NCBI RefSeq assembly: GCF_028649455.1
Contig: NZ_JAQSIO010000006.1
Span: 179,242 to 243,241 of the forward strand
Direction of reading: 5' to 3'
DNA from: Curvibacter microcysteis
GTDB lineage: Bacteria > Pseudomonadota > Gammaproteobacteria > Burkholderiales > Burkholderiaceae_C
DNA length: 64,000 nucleotides
Part shown: in pieces, positions 50,383 to 61,549 of the stretch
Numbering within the stretch: the first letter of the stretch is position 1
How the letters are laid out: every line of letters begins with the position of its first letter
Notes under the pieces: model-generated
The model's database searches: none
What the model saw: the letters and a program-made list of their open reading frames with translations, nothing else
What the model was told of the DNA's origin: nothing
Program-made: the position numbers and the translations under genes

Positions 50383-51195
50383 ATGAGTGCTGATTTGCAC
50401 AAGATCGCCGTTGCTGGCGCTTCGGGCCGCATGGGCCGCATGTTGCTGGAAGCCATTCACGCGGCCGATGACTGCACCGTGGCTGGGGCTTTGGACATCG
50501 CCAGCAGCCCCGCGGTGGGTTCGGATGCCACGGCCTTCTTGGGTCACCGCAGCGGCGTGTTGATCACCAGTGACCTGCGTGCCGGCCTGCAGCCCGCCCA
50601 GGTGCTGATTGACTTCACCCGCCCCGAAGGCACGCTGGAGCACTTGCGCGTCTGTCGCGAACTGGGCGTCAAGGTGGTGATTGGCACGACGGGCTTCAGC
50701 GACGCGCAAAAAGCCGAGATCGAAGCAGCCTCGCGCGACATCGCCATCATGATGGCGCCCAACATGAGCGTGGGTGTGAACGTCACGCTCAAGCTCTTGG
50801 AGATGGCGGCCAAGGCGCTCTCCACGGGCTACGACATCGAAATCATTGAAGCCCACCATCGCCACAAGGTGGATGCCCCCTCTGGCACGGCCCTGAAAAT
50901 GGGCGAAGTGATCGCCGACGCATTGGGCCGCGACCTCAAAGATTGCGCTGTCTACGCCCGTGAAGGCGTGACTGGTGAGCGCGACCCGTCCTCCATTGGC
51001 TTTGCCACCGTGCGCGGCGGCGACATCGTGGGTGACCACACGGTGCTGTTCGCCGGCACCGGCGAGCGCATTGAGATCACGCACAAGTCGTCCAGCCGGG
51101 TCACCTACGCCCAGGGCAGCTTGCGTGCGGTGCGCTTCCTGGCCGGACAGTCCACCGGGCTGTTTGACATGTTTGATGTGCTTGGTTTGAACTGA
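50383..51195 (+). CDS. dapB: 4-hydroxy-tetrahydrodipicolinate reductase DapB
   Basis: Protein of 270 residues in the lysine and diaminopimelate pathway. The cofactor loop GASGRMGRM (12-20), [20 protein letters not shown], the catalytic segment [16 protein letters not shown] and the ending [10 protein letters not shown] match the family. It lies upstream of the exbB gene with 13 bases between them. Confidence 0.97.
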   Translation: MSADLHKIAVAGASGRMGRMLLEAIHAADDCTVAGALDIASSPAVGSDATAFLGHRSGVLITSDLRAGLQPAQVLIDFTRPEGTLEHLRVCRELGVKVVIGTTGFSDAQKAEIEAASRDIAIMMAPNMSVGVNVTLKLLEMAAKALSTGYDIEIIEAHHRHKVDAPSGTALKMGEVIADALGRDLKDCAVYAREGVTGERDPSSIGFATVRGGDIVGDHTVLFAGTGERIEITHKSSSRVTYAQGSLRAVRFLAGQSTGLFDMFDVLGLN

Positions 51196-51208
51196 TTCGG
51201 CTCCCCCC

Positions 51209-51868
51209 ATGGGCAGCTTGCAGTTTCTCAGTGAAGGTGATGGCCTCAGCCGGGGCGTCGCTGTGCTCCTGCTGCTGATGTCGGTGGCCAGCTGGGTGGT
51301 GATCCTGCGCAAGAGCTGGGTGCTGCGCCGCGCCTTGAGCGATGTGCAGCGCGGCACGGCTGCGTTTTGGCAATCGGATTCCTGGGCTCAGGCCCAACAG
51401 CGCCTGGGGGGGCTGGACCGCGATGGCGTGCTCCTGCCTCTGGTGCGCGCCGCGGAGGCCTTGCCAGCCGGCACGCTGGCCACATCGGGTTCGCGCGAGC
51501 AGCAACTCACGCGCCAGTTGCGTGATGCGCTGCACCTCACGCTTTTGCGCCTGCAATGGGGCCAAGTGGCGCTGGCCACGGTCGGGTCCACCGCGCCCTT
51601 CGTGGGTTTGCTGGGCACGGTGTGGGGCATCTTCCATGCCTTGACGGCGTTGGCCGGCGTGCGCACCCTGACGCTCGACCAGGTCGCGGGCCCAGTGGGC
51701 GAGGCCCTGGTCATGACGGCGGCGGGCCTGGGCGTGGCCATTCCGGCGGTGCTGGCATACAACGTGATGGGCCGCGTGGTGGGCCGCATTGAGGCTGACC
51801 TCGAGGGGTTTGCCCGCGACCTGCGCGAATTGAAGCTGCACCCGGCCAGCGCCGCGCCTTCGGCATGA
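51209..51868 (+). CDS. exbB: MotA/TolQ/ExbB-type proton channel subunit
   Basis: Protein of 219 residues with three membrane helices. The conserved region is ATVGSTAPFVGLLGTVWGIFHALTALAG through VGEALVMTAAGLGVAIPAVLAYN. With the ExbD-like partner it forms the proton-driven motor that energises a TonB or Tol-type protein. No tonB gene is in the window. It overlaps exbD by 4 bases. TolQ cannot be excluded on sequence alone, but tol-pal genes are not adjacent. Confidence 0.92.
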   Translation: MGSLQFLSEGDGLSRGVAVLLLLMSVASWVVILRKSWVLRRALSDVQRGTAAFWQSDSWAQAQQRLGGLDRDGVLLPLVRAAEALPAGTLATSGSREQQLTRQLRDALHLTLLRLQWGQVALATVGSTAPFVGLLGTVWGIFHALTALAGVRTLTLDQVAGPVGEALVMTAAGLGVAIPAVLAYNVMGRVVGRIEADLEGFARDLRELKLHPASAAPSA

Positions 51869-52299
51869 GCTTCGGCCGGCTGGAGCGCAGCGAGCGCCCG
51901 CAACCCATGAGTGACATCAACGTCACCCCCTTGGTGGACGTGATGCTGGTGCTGGTGGTCATCTTGATTCTGACGGCCCCCCTGCTGGCCAGCAGCCTGC
52001 GCCTGGACCTGCCGCAGTCGAGTGCGGCTCAACCGGTGCAAAGCGCCCGTTCGGTGTCTTTGTCGCTGGATGCGGCCGGGCAGTTCTATTTGCAGGATCG
52101 CCCCCTGAGCGATGCTGACGGCGCCCGCCGCTTGAGCGAGCTGGCGGCGATCGACCCCCAAACCGAAGTCCAACTGCGTGCCGATGCCCGCGTCCCTTAT
52201 GGCCGTGTGGTCCAGGTGCTGGGCCTGGCGCAGCAGGCGGGTTTGAGCCGCATTGGCTTTGTCGCTGAGCCGAGCACGGGCTCATCCGCCTCTCCCTGA
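51865..52299 (+). CDS. exbD: ExbD/TolR-type biopolymer transport protein
   Basis: Protein of 144 residues with one N-terminal membrane helix, [20 protein letters not shown], carrying the essential Asp of the proton path (LVDVML), and a periplasmic domain that ends [23 protein letters not shown]. It partners the ExbB-like protein, with an ATGA overlap between the genes. Confidence 0.93.
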   Translation: MSFGRLERSERPQPMSDINVTPLVDVMLVLVVILILTAPLLASSLRLDLPQSSAAQPVQSARSVSLSLDAAGQFYLQDRPLSDADGARRLSELAAIDPQTEVQLRADARVPYGRVVQVLGLAQQAGLSRIGFVAEPSTGSSASP

Positions 52300-52393
52300 A
52301 GCCAGGCCTTCGGGAGCGCCTAAAATCAGCCCATCGCAGGCCACAGGCCTGCACCCCCAACCGGCCGCGAACCTGGTGGCCACAGAGTTCTCC

Positions 52394-55087
52394 ATGCAAG
52401 AAAAGTACAACCACATCGAGGTTGAGCGCGCCGCGCACAGCCACTGGACCGCCCGCGACGCCTACCGCGTCACCGAGCAAGCCGACAAGAAGAAGTTCTA
52501 CGCCTGCTCCATGCTGCCCTACCCCAGCGGCAAGCTGCACATGGGCCATGTGCGCAACTACACCATCAACGACATGCTCACGCGCTACCTGCGCATGAAT
52601 GGTCACAACGTGCTGATGCCCATGGGCTGGGACGCCTTCGGCCTGCCCGCTGAGAATGCCGCGTTGAAGAACGGTGTGCCGCCCGCGCAGTGGACCTACG
52701 ACAACATCGCCTACATGAAGAAGCAGATGCAGGCCATGGGCCTGGCCATCGACTGGAGCCGCGAAGTGGCCACCTGCGATCCCAGCTACTACAAGTGGAA
52801 CCAGTGGCTGTTCTTGAAGATGTTGGAAAAAGGCATTGCCTACCGCAAGACCCAGACCGTGAACTGGGACCCGGTGGACCAGACCGTGCTGGCCAACGAG
52901 CAGGTCATCGACGGTCGCGGCTGGCGCACGGGCGCCTTGGTCGAAAAGCGCGAGATCCCGGGTTATTACCTCAAGATCACCGATTACGCGCAAGAGTTGC
53001 TGGACCATGTGCAGGTTGGCAATGACAAGGCCACGCTCAACGGCTGGCCCGAGCGCGTGCGCCTGATGCAAGAGAACTGGATCGGCAAGTCCACCGGTGT
53101 GCGCTTTGCCTTTCCGCACGACATCCGCGGCAACGATGGGCAGTTGATTGGTGACGGCAAGCTGTTTGTCTTCACCACCCGGGCTGACACCATCATGGGG
53201 GTGACCTTCTGCGCGGTGGCGCCCGAGCACCCGCTGGCCCAACACGCTGCCGCAGCCAACCCCGCGCTGGCTGCCTTCATCGACGAATGCAAGAGCGGTG
53301 GCACCACCGAGGCCGAACTGGCCACGCAAGAGAAGAAGGGCCAGCCCACCGGCCTGTTTGTGATCCATCCGCTGACGGGTGAACAAGTCGAAGTCTGGAT
53401 CGGCAACTACGTGCTGATGAGCTACGGCGACGGTGCCGTCATGGGCGTGCCGGCACACGACGAACGCGACTTTGCCTTTGCCCTCAAGTACCAACTGCCG
53501 ATCAAGCAGGTGGTGCAGGTCGAAGGCGAAAGCTACGACCTGACCCAGTGGCAGGACTGGTACGGCGACAAGCTGCGCGGCGTGATGATCAACTCCGGCC
53601 CCTACGACGGCCTGAACTTCACCGACTGCGTGAATGCCGTGGCAGAAGCCCTGGCCGCCAAGGGCCTGGGCGAGAAGAAAACCACCTGGCGTCTGCGCGA
53701 CTGGGGCGTGAGCCGCCAGCGCTACTGGGGCACGCCCATCCCCATCATCCATTGCGAAGAACACGGCCCGGTGCCGGTGCCCGAAAAAGACCTGCCGGTG
53801 GTGCTGCCGCAAGACTGCATCCCCGACGGGTCGGGCAACCCGTTGCACAAGCACGAAGGCTTCCATGCCGGCGTGACCTGCCCGGTGTGTGGCAAGCCAG
53901 CGCGCCGCGAGACCGACACCATGGACACCTTCGTGGACTCGTCCTGGTACTTCATGCGCTACTGCGACCCGAAGAACACCGAGACGATGGTGGCGGAGGG
54001 GGCCGATTACTGGATGCCGATGGACCAGTACATCGGCGGCATCGAGCACGCCATCCTGCACTTGCTCTATGCACGCTTCTGGACCAAGGTCATGCGTGAC
54101 CTGGGTTTGGTCAAGGTCGACGAGCCCTTCACCAAGTTGCTCACGCAAGGCATGGTGCTCAACCACATCTACTCGCGTCGCACCGACAAGGGCGGCAAGG
54201 AGTACTTCTGGCCGCACGACGTGGAGCATGTGCTCGATGAGGGCGGCAAGATCATCGGCGCCAAGCTCAAGAACGCGGTGGGCGACCTGCCGGTGGGCAC
54301 GGTCATCGACTACGAGGGCGTGGGCACCATGTCCAAGTCCAAGAACAATGGCGTGGATCCGCAGGACCTGATTGAGCGCTACGGCGCCGACACGGCCCGC
54401 ATCTACACCATGTTCACCGCCCCGCCCGAGGCCACGCTGGAGTGGAACGACGCGGCCGTGGAAGGCAGCTACCGTTTCATGCGCCGCGTCTGGAACTTTG
54501 GCGGCAAGCTGCTGGCCTTGAATGCTGAGGTCGCGGCGGCCAGCACCCAGCAAGCGGCCAGCCTGGCGGACATCGAGTTCGGCAAGGAGGCCAAGGCTTT
54601 GCGCCTGGAAGTGCACACCGTGCTCAAGCAGGTGGACTACGACTACCAGCGCATGCAGTACAACACCGTGGTGTCGGGCACGATGAAGATGCTCAACGCC
54701 CTGGAAGACTTCAAGGCGCTCGACAGCGCAGGTGCCCAGGTCGCTTTGATCGAAGGCTTTGGCATCCTGCTGCGCTGCCTGTATCCGGCCACGCCCCACA
54801 TCGCCCACAGCCTGTGGTCGGGTCTGGGTTATGCCGGCTCGCTGGGCGACCTGCTCGATGCACCGTGGCCGCAGGTTGATGAGTCGGCTTTGCAGCGCGA
54901 CGAGGTCGAGCTGATGCTGCAGGTCAATGGCAAGCTGCGGGGTTCCATCCTGGTGCCCGCCAACGCTGACAAGGCCGCCATCGAAGCCATTGCCCTGGCC
55001 AATGAGGTCTACCTCAAGCTGGCCAATGGCGCTGCGCCCAAGAAGGTGGTGGTGGTGCCGGGTCGTTTGGTCAACGTGGTGGTCTGA
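52394..55087 (+). CDS. leuS: Leucyl-tRNA synthetase
   Basis: Protein of 897 residues. The class I HIGH motif appears as HMGH (49-52) in [17 protein letters not shown] appears as TMSKS (645-649). The editing domain includes [12 protein letters not shown] and [16 protein letters not shown]. The start at [14 protein letters not shown] fits the family; the frame is open upstream into the exbD end. TAAAAT at 52321-52326 is a possible -10 element. The gene begins a conserved run leuS-lptE-holA-proA. Confidence 0.98.
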   Translation: MQEKYNHIEVERAAHSHWTARDAYRVTEQADKKKFYACSMLPYPSGKLHMGHVRNYTINDMLTRYLRMNGHNVLMPMGWDAFGLPAENAALKNGVPPAQWTYDNIAYMKKQMQAMGLAIDWSREVATCDPSYYKWNQWLFLKMLEKGIAYRKTQTVNWDPVDQTVLANEQVIDGRGWRTGALVEKREIPGYYLKITDYAQELLDHVQVGNDKATLNGWPERVRLMQENWIGKSTGVRFAFPHDIRGNDGQLIGDGKLFVFTTRADTIMGVTFCAVAPEHPLAQHAAAANPALAAFIDECKSGGTTEAELATQEKKGQPTGLFVIHPLTGEQVEVWIGNYVLMSYGDGAVMGVPAHDERDFAFALKYQLPIKQVVQVEGESYDLTQWQDWYGDKLRGVMINSGPYDGLNFTDCVNAVAEALAAKGLGEKKTTWRLRDWGVSRQRYWGTPIPIIHCEEHGPVPVPEKDLPVVLPQDCIPDGSGNPLHKHEGFHAGVTCPVCGKPARRETDTMDTFVDSSWYFMRYCDPKNTETMVAEGADYWMPMDQYIGGIEHAILHLLYARFWTKVMRDLGLVKVDEPFTKLLTQGMVLNHIYSRRTDKGGKEYFWPHDVEHVLDEGGKIIGAKLKNAVGDLPVGTVIDYEGVGTMSKSKNNGVDPQDLIERYGADTARIYTMFTAPPEATLEWNDAAVEGSYRFMRRVWNFGGKLLALNAEVAAASTQQAASLADIEFGKEAKALRLEVHTVLKQVDYDYQRMQYNTVVSGTMKMLNALEDFKALDSAGAQVALIEGFGILLRCLYPATPHIAHSLWSGLGYAGSLGDLLDAPWPQVDESALQRDEVELMLQVNGKLRGSILVPANADKAAIEAIALANEVYLKLANGAAPKKVVVVPGRLVNVVV

Positions 55088-55089
55088 GC

Positions 55090-55587
55090 ATGCAACGCCG
55101 CACCGCCTTGATCTGGCCCATGGGGCTGCTGCTGGCTGGCTGCGGCTTCAAGCTGCGCCAAGCCCCCGACTTTGCGTTTGACAGTGCATTCATCAACGGC
55201 CTGAACAACTCGCCGCTGGTCATTGAGCTGCGGCGCAACCTGGAGGCCACCGACCGGGTCGAGGTGGTCCAGGACCCGCGTCAAATGGAGCGCGCACAGG
55301 TCATCATCGACTTGCTGTCCGATCAGCGCGAGAAGGTGGTGGTGGCGCTCAATGCCTCGGGCCAGGTGCGGCAGTTCCAGTTGCGCGTGCGCTTGCGCTT
55401 CAAATTGCGCACCTTGCAGGGCAAGGAGCTGATTGCGCCCACCGAAATCCTGCAACAGCGGGACATCAACTACAGCGAAACCCTGGCCTTGGCCAAGGAG
55501 ACGGAAGAAGCCCTGCTCTACAAGAGCATGCAGACCGATGTGGTGCAGCAGTTGATGCGGCGTCTGGCAGCGGTTCGCGAGCTCTGA
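55090..55587 (+). CDS. lptE: LPS-assembly lipoprotein LptE
   Basis: Protein of 165 residues. The short signal peptide ends in LLAGC, with the lipidated Cys near residue 18. The mature part, GFKLRQAPDFAFDSAFING through TEEALLYKSMQTDVVQQLMRRLAAV, matches the LptE family, the plug of the LptD outer-membrane translocon for lipopolysaccharide. It starts 2 bases after leuS and ends 15 bases before holA. Confidence 0.94.
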   Translation: MQRRTALIWPMGLLLAGCGFKLRQAPDFAFDSAFINGLNNSPLVIELRRNLEATDRVEVVQDPRQMERAQVIIDLLSDQREKVVVALNASGQVRQFQLRVRLRFKLRTLQGKELIAPTEILQQRDINYSETLALAKETEEALLYKSMQTDVVQQLMRRLAAVREL

Positions 55588-55602
55588 GGCGGGTCTTCAT
55601 TC

Positions 55603-56652
55603 ATGCAAGTCGCTTTCGGGCAACTGTCCACCCACCTGGCCAAAGGCCTGCGCTCGCTCTATACCTTGCACGGCGATGAGCCCTTGCAGTTGCAGGAGGC
55701 CGCGGACGCCATCCGTGCCAGCGCGCGCGCCCAGGGCTACACCGAGCGCAGCAGCTATACCGTGGCGGGCGCCCATTTCGACTGGAGTGAGGTGATGGCC
55801 GCAGGGGGCTCGCTGAGTCTGTTCGCGGAGCGCCAGATCGTCGAGGTCCGCATTCCTTCTGGCAAGCCGGGCAAAGAAGGCAGCCCGGCCATCCAGCAAT
55901 TGGCGCAGGCGGCCCAGGGCAACGACAGCACCCTGACCCTGTTCATCTTGCCGCGCCTGGACAAGGCCACCCGCACCGGGGCCTGGTTCACGGCGCTCGA
56001 GCAAAACGGCGTCACCATCGGCGTCGAGCCAGTGGAGCGCCAAGCCCTGCCGGCGTGGATCGCCCACCGTTTGCAGCAGCAAGGCCAGCGCGTGGTGGGC
56101 GGGGAAGAAGGGGCTCGGACCCTGCAGTTTTTTGCTGACCGGGTGGAGGGCAATCTGCTGGCGGCCCACCAGGAAATCCAGAAGCTGGCCTTGCTGTTTC
56201 CGGCCGGCGAGCTGACCCCGGAGCAAGTCGAGGGGGCGGTGCTCAACGTGGCCCGTTATGACGTTTTCAAGCTGTCTGAATCCGTGTTGTCGGGCAAGGC
56301 GGGCCGAGTTCAGCGCATGCTCGACGGCCTGCGCGCCGAGGGCGAAGCCGAGGTGCTGGTGCACTACACCTTGGCCGAGGACATCCGTGCCCTCAAGCGC
56401 GTCAAGGACGCGGTGGCCGACGGCCGTCCCTTGCCCATGGCCCTGCGCGAGCAGCGCGTGTGGGGGCCGCGCGAGCGCCTGTTCGAACGCGTGGTGCCCC
56501 GTGTGGCGCAGCACGAATTGGCCAGCCTGTTGCAGGCGGCCCACGCGGTGGACGGCATTGTCAAAGGCTTGAAGCGCCCCGATTGGCCCAGTGACAACTG
56601 GCAGGCCTTGCAGCGCCTGGCCGGCATGCTGTGCACCCTCTGCCGGCGTTGA
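55603..56652 (+). CDS. holA: DNA polymerase III delta subunit
   Basis: Protein of 349 residues, the clamp-loader subunit that opens the sliding clamp. Family segments are [77 protein letters not shown] and RLFERVVPR. It belongs to the leuS-lptE-holA-proA group. Confidence 0.95.
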   Translation: MQVAFGQLSTHLAKGLRSLYTLHGDEPLQLQEAADAIRASARAQGYTERSSYTVAGAHFDWSEVMAAGGSLSLFAERQIVEVRIPSGKPGKEGSPAIQQLAQAAQGNDSTLTLFILPRLDKATRTGAWFTALEQNGVTIGVEPVERQALPAWIAHRLQQQGQRVVGGEEGARTLQFFADRVEGNLLAAHQEIQKLALLFPAGELTPEQVEGAVLNVARYDVFKLSESVLSGKAGRVQRMLDGLRAEGEAEVLVHYTLAEDIRALKRVKDAVADGRPLPMALREQRVWGPRERLFERVVPRVAQHELASLLQAAHAVDGIVKGLKRPDWPSDNWQALQRLAGMLCTLCRR

Positions 56653-56707
56653 GTGCGCCGGGGACCGCTGCCTCCAGCGGTCTGGGCGCTTGCGGCAAAA
56701 TAAGGGC

Positions 56708-57988
56708 ATGAATGCCTTAAATGTTGCCGAGTACACCCAGACCCTGGGTCTGCAGGCCAAAACCGCTTCCGCCCAGATGGCCCGGGCCTCTGCCTCGACC
56801 AAGAACAAAGCCCTCAAAGCCCTGGCCCGTCTGCTGCGTGAGAACGTCGCGGCCCTGGCCGTCGACAATGCACGCGACCTGGAGCGCGCCACCGCCGCCG
56901 GCCTGTCGGCCCCCATGGTCGACCGCCTCAAGCTCAGTCCCCAGGTGCTGGAGACCTGCGCCCAAGGCTGTGAGCAGCTGGCCTCCATGCCTGAACTGAT
57001 TGGTGAGTTGCAGGGTCTCAAGCAGCAACCCAGCGGCATCCGCGTGGGCCAGATGCGGGTGCCCATCGGCGTCTTTGGCATGATCTTCGAGAGCCGACCC
57101 AACGTCACCATCGAGGCCGCCAGCCTGTCGATCAAAAGCGGCAATGCCTGCATTTTGCGCGGCGGCTCGGAGGCGATTGAGTCCAACAAAGCCCTGGCGC
57201 GCTTGGTGCAACAGGCGCTGCTCGAGGCCGGCTTGCCCGAAGACGCCGTGCAGTTGGTGCAGACCACCGACCGCGAGGCGGTGGGGCAGCTGATTGCCAT
57301 GCCCCAGTATGTGGATGTGATCATCCCGCGTGGCGGCAAGGGTTTGATCGAGCGCATCAGCCGCGAGGCCAAGGTGCCCGTCATCAAGCACCTGGATGGC
57401 AATTGCCACACCTATGTGGACGACCCTTGCGACCTGGACCTGGCCGTGCGCGTGACCGACAACGCCAAGACCCAAAAGTACAGCCCGTGCAATGCCAGCG
57501 AAAGCCTGTTGGTGGCGCGCGGTGTGGCGGCGGAGTTCCTGCCGCGAATCGGCGCCGTGTTTGCCGCCAAGGGCGTGGAAATGCGCTGCGACCCCGAGGC
57601 TTTGCAGCTGCTCAGCCCCGTCAGCGGCGCGCACCTGACGGCGGCCACCGAGCAAGACTGGTTCGAGGAGTACCTGGCCCCCATCATCAGCATCAAGGTG
57701 GTGGCCGGGGTGGATGAGGCCATCGCCCACATCAACCACTATTCGTCGCACCACACCGAAGCCATCCTGACGCGTGACCACGTGCACGCCCAGCGATTTC
57801 TGCGCGAGGTGGACTCGTCCAGTGTCATGGTCAACACCAGCACCCGTTTTGCCGACGGCTTCGAGTACGGCCTGGGGGCTGAAATCGGCATCAGCACGGA
57901 CAAGTTCCACGCGCGCGGCCCGGTTGGCCTGGAAGGCCTCACCTCGCTGAAGTGGGTGGTCTTGGGCGAAGGCGAAGTCCGGTCTTGA
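56708..57988 (+). CDS. proA: Gamma-glutamyl phosphate reductase ProA
   Basis: Protein of 426 residues of the proline pathway, reducing gamma-glutamyl phosphate to glutamate semialdehyde. The catalytic cysteine is C261 in [46 protein letters not shown] and [24 protein letters not shown] are family segments. CAAAAT at 56696-56701, eight bases before the ATG, may be a -10 element giving a very short leader. Confidence 0.97.
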   Translation: MNALNVAEYTQTLGLQAKTASAQMARASASTKNKALKALARLLRENVAALAVDNARDLERATAAGLSAPMVDRLKLSPQVLETCAQGCEQLASMPELIGELQGLKQQPSGIRVGQMRVPIGVFGMIFESRPNVTIEAASLSIKSGNACILRGGSEAIESNKALARLVQQALLEAGLPEDAVQLVQTTDREAVGQLIAMPQYVDVIIPRGGKGLIERISREAKVPVIKHLDGNCHTYVDDPCDLDLAVRVTDNAKTQKYSPCNASESLLVARGVAAEFLPRIGAVFAAKGVEMRCDPEALQLLSPVSGAHLTAATEQDWFEEYLAPIISIKVVAGVDEAIAHINHYSSHHTEAILTRDHVHAQRFLREVDSSSVMVNTSTRFADGFEYGLGAEIGISTDKFHARGPVGLEGLTSLKWVVLGEGEVRS

Positions 57989-58125
57989 GGCGCAGGCGCC
58001 CAGGCTCCGCGTGCCGGCAGCTGGGCGGGGCGTGGCTCTTGTAAAACGGGGCGACCGGCCCCATGTGTGGCCGATCCGCTCATTCGAGTCGAGCCTCTTC
58101 AATCATTTTCTGTACGAGGGCCAGC

Positions 58126-59421
58126 ATGGTTCCGCATCTCATCACGGCGCTCACCGGCCCGATCAACGAACTGGAGCAGCGCATCCTGGACTCGATGCCG
58201 GCGATCGAGCGCTGGTTCCGCCTGGAATGGATGGAGCACACGCCGCCCTTCTACACCTCGGTGGACATCCGCAATGCCGGCTTCAAGCTGGCCCCGGTGG
58301 ACACCAACCTCTACCCGGGCGGCTGGAACAACCTCACGCCGGAGATGCTGCCCCTGGCTGTGCAGGCCGCCATGGCCGCGATCGAGAAGATTTGCCCCGA
58401 GGCCAAGAACCTGCTGGTGATCCCAGAGAACCACACGCGAAACACCTTCTACCTGAGCAATGTGGTGCAGCTCAAGCGCATCTTCCACATGGCCGGATTG
58501 AATGTCCGCATTGGCTCGATCAGCCCGGACATCAAAGAGCCCACGGTGATCGACTTGCCCGGGGGCGAGCAGGTGACCCTGGAGCCCGTGATCCGCAGCA
58601 AGCGCCGCCTGGGCCTGAAGGACTTTGACCCGTGCACGATTTTGCTCAACAACGATCTGTCAGCGGGCGCCCCTGGCATTCTGGAAGACCTGCACGAGCA
58701 GTACCTGCTGCCGCCTCTGCACGCGGGCTGGTCGGTGCGCCGCAAGAGCAACCACTTTCAGAGCTATGAAGACATTTGCAAGCGCTTCGGCAAGCTCTTG
58801 GGCATCGACCCGTGGTTGATCAACCCCATGTTCAGCAAGTGCGGTGACGTCAACTTTGCCGAGGACCAAGGTCTGGAGTGCCTGCGCACCAATGTGGATG
58901 CCTTGCTGACCAAGATCAAGCGCAAGTACAAGGAGTACGGCATCCATGAGAAGCCGTTTGTGGTGGTCAAGGCCGACAACGGCACCTACGGCATGGGCAT
59001 CATGACGGTGCGCGACGTCAAGGACTTGGATGGCCTCAACCGCAAGACCAAGAACAAGATGAGCGTCATCAAGGACGGTCAGACCGTCAACGACGTGATC
59101 ATCCAAGAAGGTGTGCTGACCAACGAGCGCGTCAACGACAGCGTGGCCGAACCCGTGGTCTACATGATGGACCGCTATGTGGTGGGTGGTTTTTACCGCA
59201 TCCATGCCGACCGGGGGGTGGACGAGAACCTCAATGCGCCGGGTGCGAGCTTTGTTCCGCTGGCCTTTGAGCACAGCACCCACATGCCTCAGCCTGGCAT
59301 GAAGCCGGGCGCCAGTGCGCCCAATCGCTTCTACATGTATGGCGTGGTGGCGCGCTTGGCCATGCTGGCGGGCAGCTATGAGCTTGAGGCGACCGATCCG
59401 GACGCTGAGGTTTACACCTGA
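58126..59421 (+). CDS. gshA: Glutamate-cysteine ligase, proteobacterial ferrooxidans type
   Basis: Protein of 431 residues, first step of glutathione synthesis. It is not the E. coli type; segments such as LTGPINELEQRILDSMPAIERWFR, VDTNLYPGGWNNL, VIPENHTRNTFYLSNVVQLKRI and KADNGTYGMGIMTV match the separate GshA group described in Acidithiobacillus and Burkholderiales. CGAGGG lies 5 bases before ATG 58126. The second-step gene gshB is 3.3 kb downstream, separated by kup and benE. Confidence 0.93.
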   Translation: MVPHLITALTGPINELEQRILDSMPAIERWFRLEWMEHTPPFYTSVDIRNAGFKLAPVDTNLYPGGWNNLTPEMLPLAVQAAMAAIEKICPEAKNLLVIPENHTRNTFYLSNVVQLKRIFHMAGLNVRIGSISPDIKEPTVIDLPGGEQVTLEPVIRSKRRLGLKDFDPCTILLNNDLSAGAPGILEDLHEQYLLPPLHAGWSVRRKSNHFQSYEDICKRFGKLLGIDPWLINPMFSKCGDVNFAEDQGLECLRTNVDALLTKIKRKYKEYGIHEKPFVVVKADNGTYGMGIMTVRDVKDLDGLNRKTKNKMSVIKDGQTVNDVIIQEGVLTNERVNDSVAEPVVYMMDRYVVGGFYRIHADRGVDENLNAPGASFVPLAFEHSTHMPQPGMKPGASAPNRFYMYGVVARLAMLAGSYELEATDPDAEVYT

Positions 59422-59628
59422 CGCGTTGAGCGTTTTCGGCGCACTGGGTGCCTGCCCCATTTCAGAAGGCACGGCAAGTCTGGCATGTAATTCAGTTGCT
59501 GCACTGCAACAGCGCTGATCCTGGCGCTTGTTTTCGCGCGCTTGGCCTTCTTGCGCGTGGCCGTTGACGGAGCACAATAGCGGTCCTTCAGGCAACGGAA
59601 CCTCACCCATTTGGGGGAGGTGTTTTTT

Positions 59629-61497
59629 GTGTCAGCTTCCAAATCCTCCCTCACGGCGCTCACCTTGGGCGCCATCGGCGTTGTCTACGGCGACATCGGG
59701 ACCAGTGTTCTTTATGCGGTCAAAGAGGTGTTCAGTTCAGGGCATGTGCCATTCACCCCGGACAACATCTATGGCGTGCTGTCGATCTTCTTCTGGACGC
59801 TGACGGTCATCGTCTCGATCAAGTACGTGGTGCTGGTCCTGCGGGCCGACAACAATGGCGAAGGTGGCTTGGTGGCCATGCTGGCCCTGGCCTCGCAGTC
59901 GGTGAAAGACCGGCCCCAATTGCGCAGTGGCCTGCTTCTGGTCGGTATTTTTGGTACCTGTCTGTTTTACGGCGATGGGGTCATCACCCCGGCCATTTCG
60001 GTGCTGTCGGCGGTGGAGGGCCTGGAGGTGGTCTCGCCAGCCTTCAAGCGCTATGTGATTCCGCTGACCTTGGTCATTCTGTTTGGGCTGTTCTTGGTGC
60101 AAAAGCGCGGCACAGGCGGCATCGGCAAGTTTTTTGGCCCCATCACCTTGGTGTGGTTTGCTGTGGTGGCTTTGTTGGGGGTGGTTCACATCGCCAGCAA
60201 CCCCGTCATCCTGTGGGCGCTCAGCCCTCACTACGCGGTGAAATTCATCTTTCTCAACCCGCTGGTGACCTTTGTCATCCTGGGCGCGGTGGTGTTGTGC
60301 GTGACGGGGGCCGAAGCCCTTTATGCCGACATGGGGCATTTTGGCAAGAAGCCGATCCGCTTGGCGTGGTTCTCGGTGGTCATGCCCTCGCTGACCCTCA
60401 ATTACTTTGGCCAAGGGGCTTTGCTGCTGAGCAAGCCCGACGCGGTCAGCAACCCCTTCTTCATGATGGCGCCATCCTGGGCCTTGTTGCCCTTGGTGTG
60501 TTTGGCCACCATGGCCACGGTGATTGCCTCGCAAGCCCTGATCTCCGGTGCCTTCTCGGTCACCAAGCAGGTGATCCAGTTGGGCTACCTGCCGCGCTTG
60601 CAAATCCACCACACCAGCGTCAAGGACACGGGGCAGATTTACATGCCGTTCGTGAACTGGGGTCTTTTCGTGGCGATTGTGTTGGCCGTGGTGATGTTCA
60701 AGTCGTCCAGCAACCTCGCTGGCGCCTATGGCATCGCGGTGTGCACAGACATGTTGATCACCACAGTGCTCACTTTTTACGTCATCCGCTACGGCTGGAA
60801 GTACCCGCTGTGGTTGTGTGTCAGTGCCACGGGCTTCTTCTTCATGGTGGATTTGGTGTTCTGGGGCTCCAACCTCCTCAAGTTGCTGGACGGTGGCTGG
60901 TTTCCGCTCCTGATTGGCGGCGCCATTTTCTCGTTGATGGTGACGTGGAAACGCGGCCGCAGCCTGCTGGCCGAGAAGCAAAGAGCCGACGCCATCGACT
61001 TGCAAAGTTTTCTGGAAGCGGTGTTTGTCAGCCCCCCGTCGCGCGTGGAGGGCACGGCCGTGTTCCTCACCGCCGAACCAGGCTCGGTGCCCAATGCTTT
61101 GCTGCACAACCTCAAACACAACAAGGTGCTGCACCAGCAAAACCTGTTTGTCACGGTGCGCAACCACGAGGTGCCCTGGATTGGTCTGGACAAGCGCTTG
61201 AGCATCGAAACCCTGGGCCACGATTGCTGGCAGGTGGTGATCAACTATGGCTTCAAGAACGACCCCGATGTGCCCAAGGCCTTGGAGCAAATCCGCGGGC
61301 GGGGCTGTGACATCGATGCCATGAGCACCAGCTATTTCCTGTCGCGTGACACGGTCATCCCCACCATTGGCAGCGGCATGGCGCCCTGGCGCGAGAAGCT
61401 GTTTGCCCAGATGCACCACAACGCCAGTGGCGCTGCTGACTTCTTGAATCTGCCCAGCAACTCGGTGGTCGAGTTGGGCAGCAAGATCGAGATCTGA
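59629..61497 (+). CDS. kup: Low-affinity potassium uptake protein Kup
   Basis: Protein of 622 residues with about 12 membrane helices and a cytoplasmic C-terminal domain (~450-622). [43 protein letters not shown] and [18 protein letters not shown] are hallmarks of Kup proton-potassium symporters. GTG 59629 is chosen because GGGGGAGG lies about 8 bases upstream; a TTG at 59611 is in frame but overlaps that site. Confidence 0.95.
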   Translation: MSASKSSLTALTLGAIGVVYGDIGTSVLYAVKEVFSSGHVPFTPDNIYGVLSIFFWTLTVIVSIKYVVLVLRADNNGEGGLVAMLALASQSVKDRPQLRSGLLLVGIFGTCLFYGDGVITPAISVLSAVEGLEVVSPAFKRYVIPLTLVILFGLFLVQKRGTGGIGKFFGPITLVWFAVVALLGVVHIASNPVILWALSPHYAVKFIFLNPLVTFVILGAVVLCVTGAEALYADMGHFGKKPIRLAWFSVVMPSLTLNYFGQGALLLSKPDAVSNPFFMMAPSWALLPLVCLATMATVIASQALISGAFSVTKQVIQLGYLPRLQIHHTSVKDTGQIYMPFVNWGLFVAIVLAVVMFKSSSNLAGAYGIAVCTDMLITTVLTFYVIRYGWKYPLWLCVSATGFFFMVDLVFWGSNLLKLLDGGWFPLLIGGAIFSLMVTWKRGRSLLAEKQRADAIDLQSFLEAVFVSPPSRVEGTAVFLTAEPGSVPNALLHNLKHNKVLHQQNLFVTVRNHEVPWIGLDKRLSIETLGHDCWQVVINYGFKNDPDVPKALEQIRGRGCDIDAMSTSYFLSRDTVIPTIGSGMAPWREKLFAQMHHNASGAADFLNLPSNSVVELGSKIEI

Positions 61498-61549
61498 GCC
61501 TGAGTGGGGTCCTCAGCGCATTTGGCGCTGCGGTGCCACAATCGGCCCG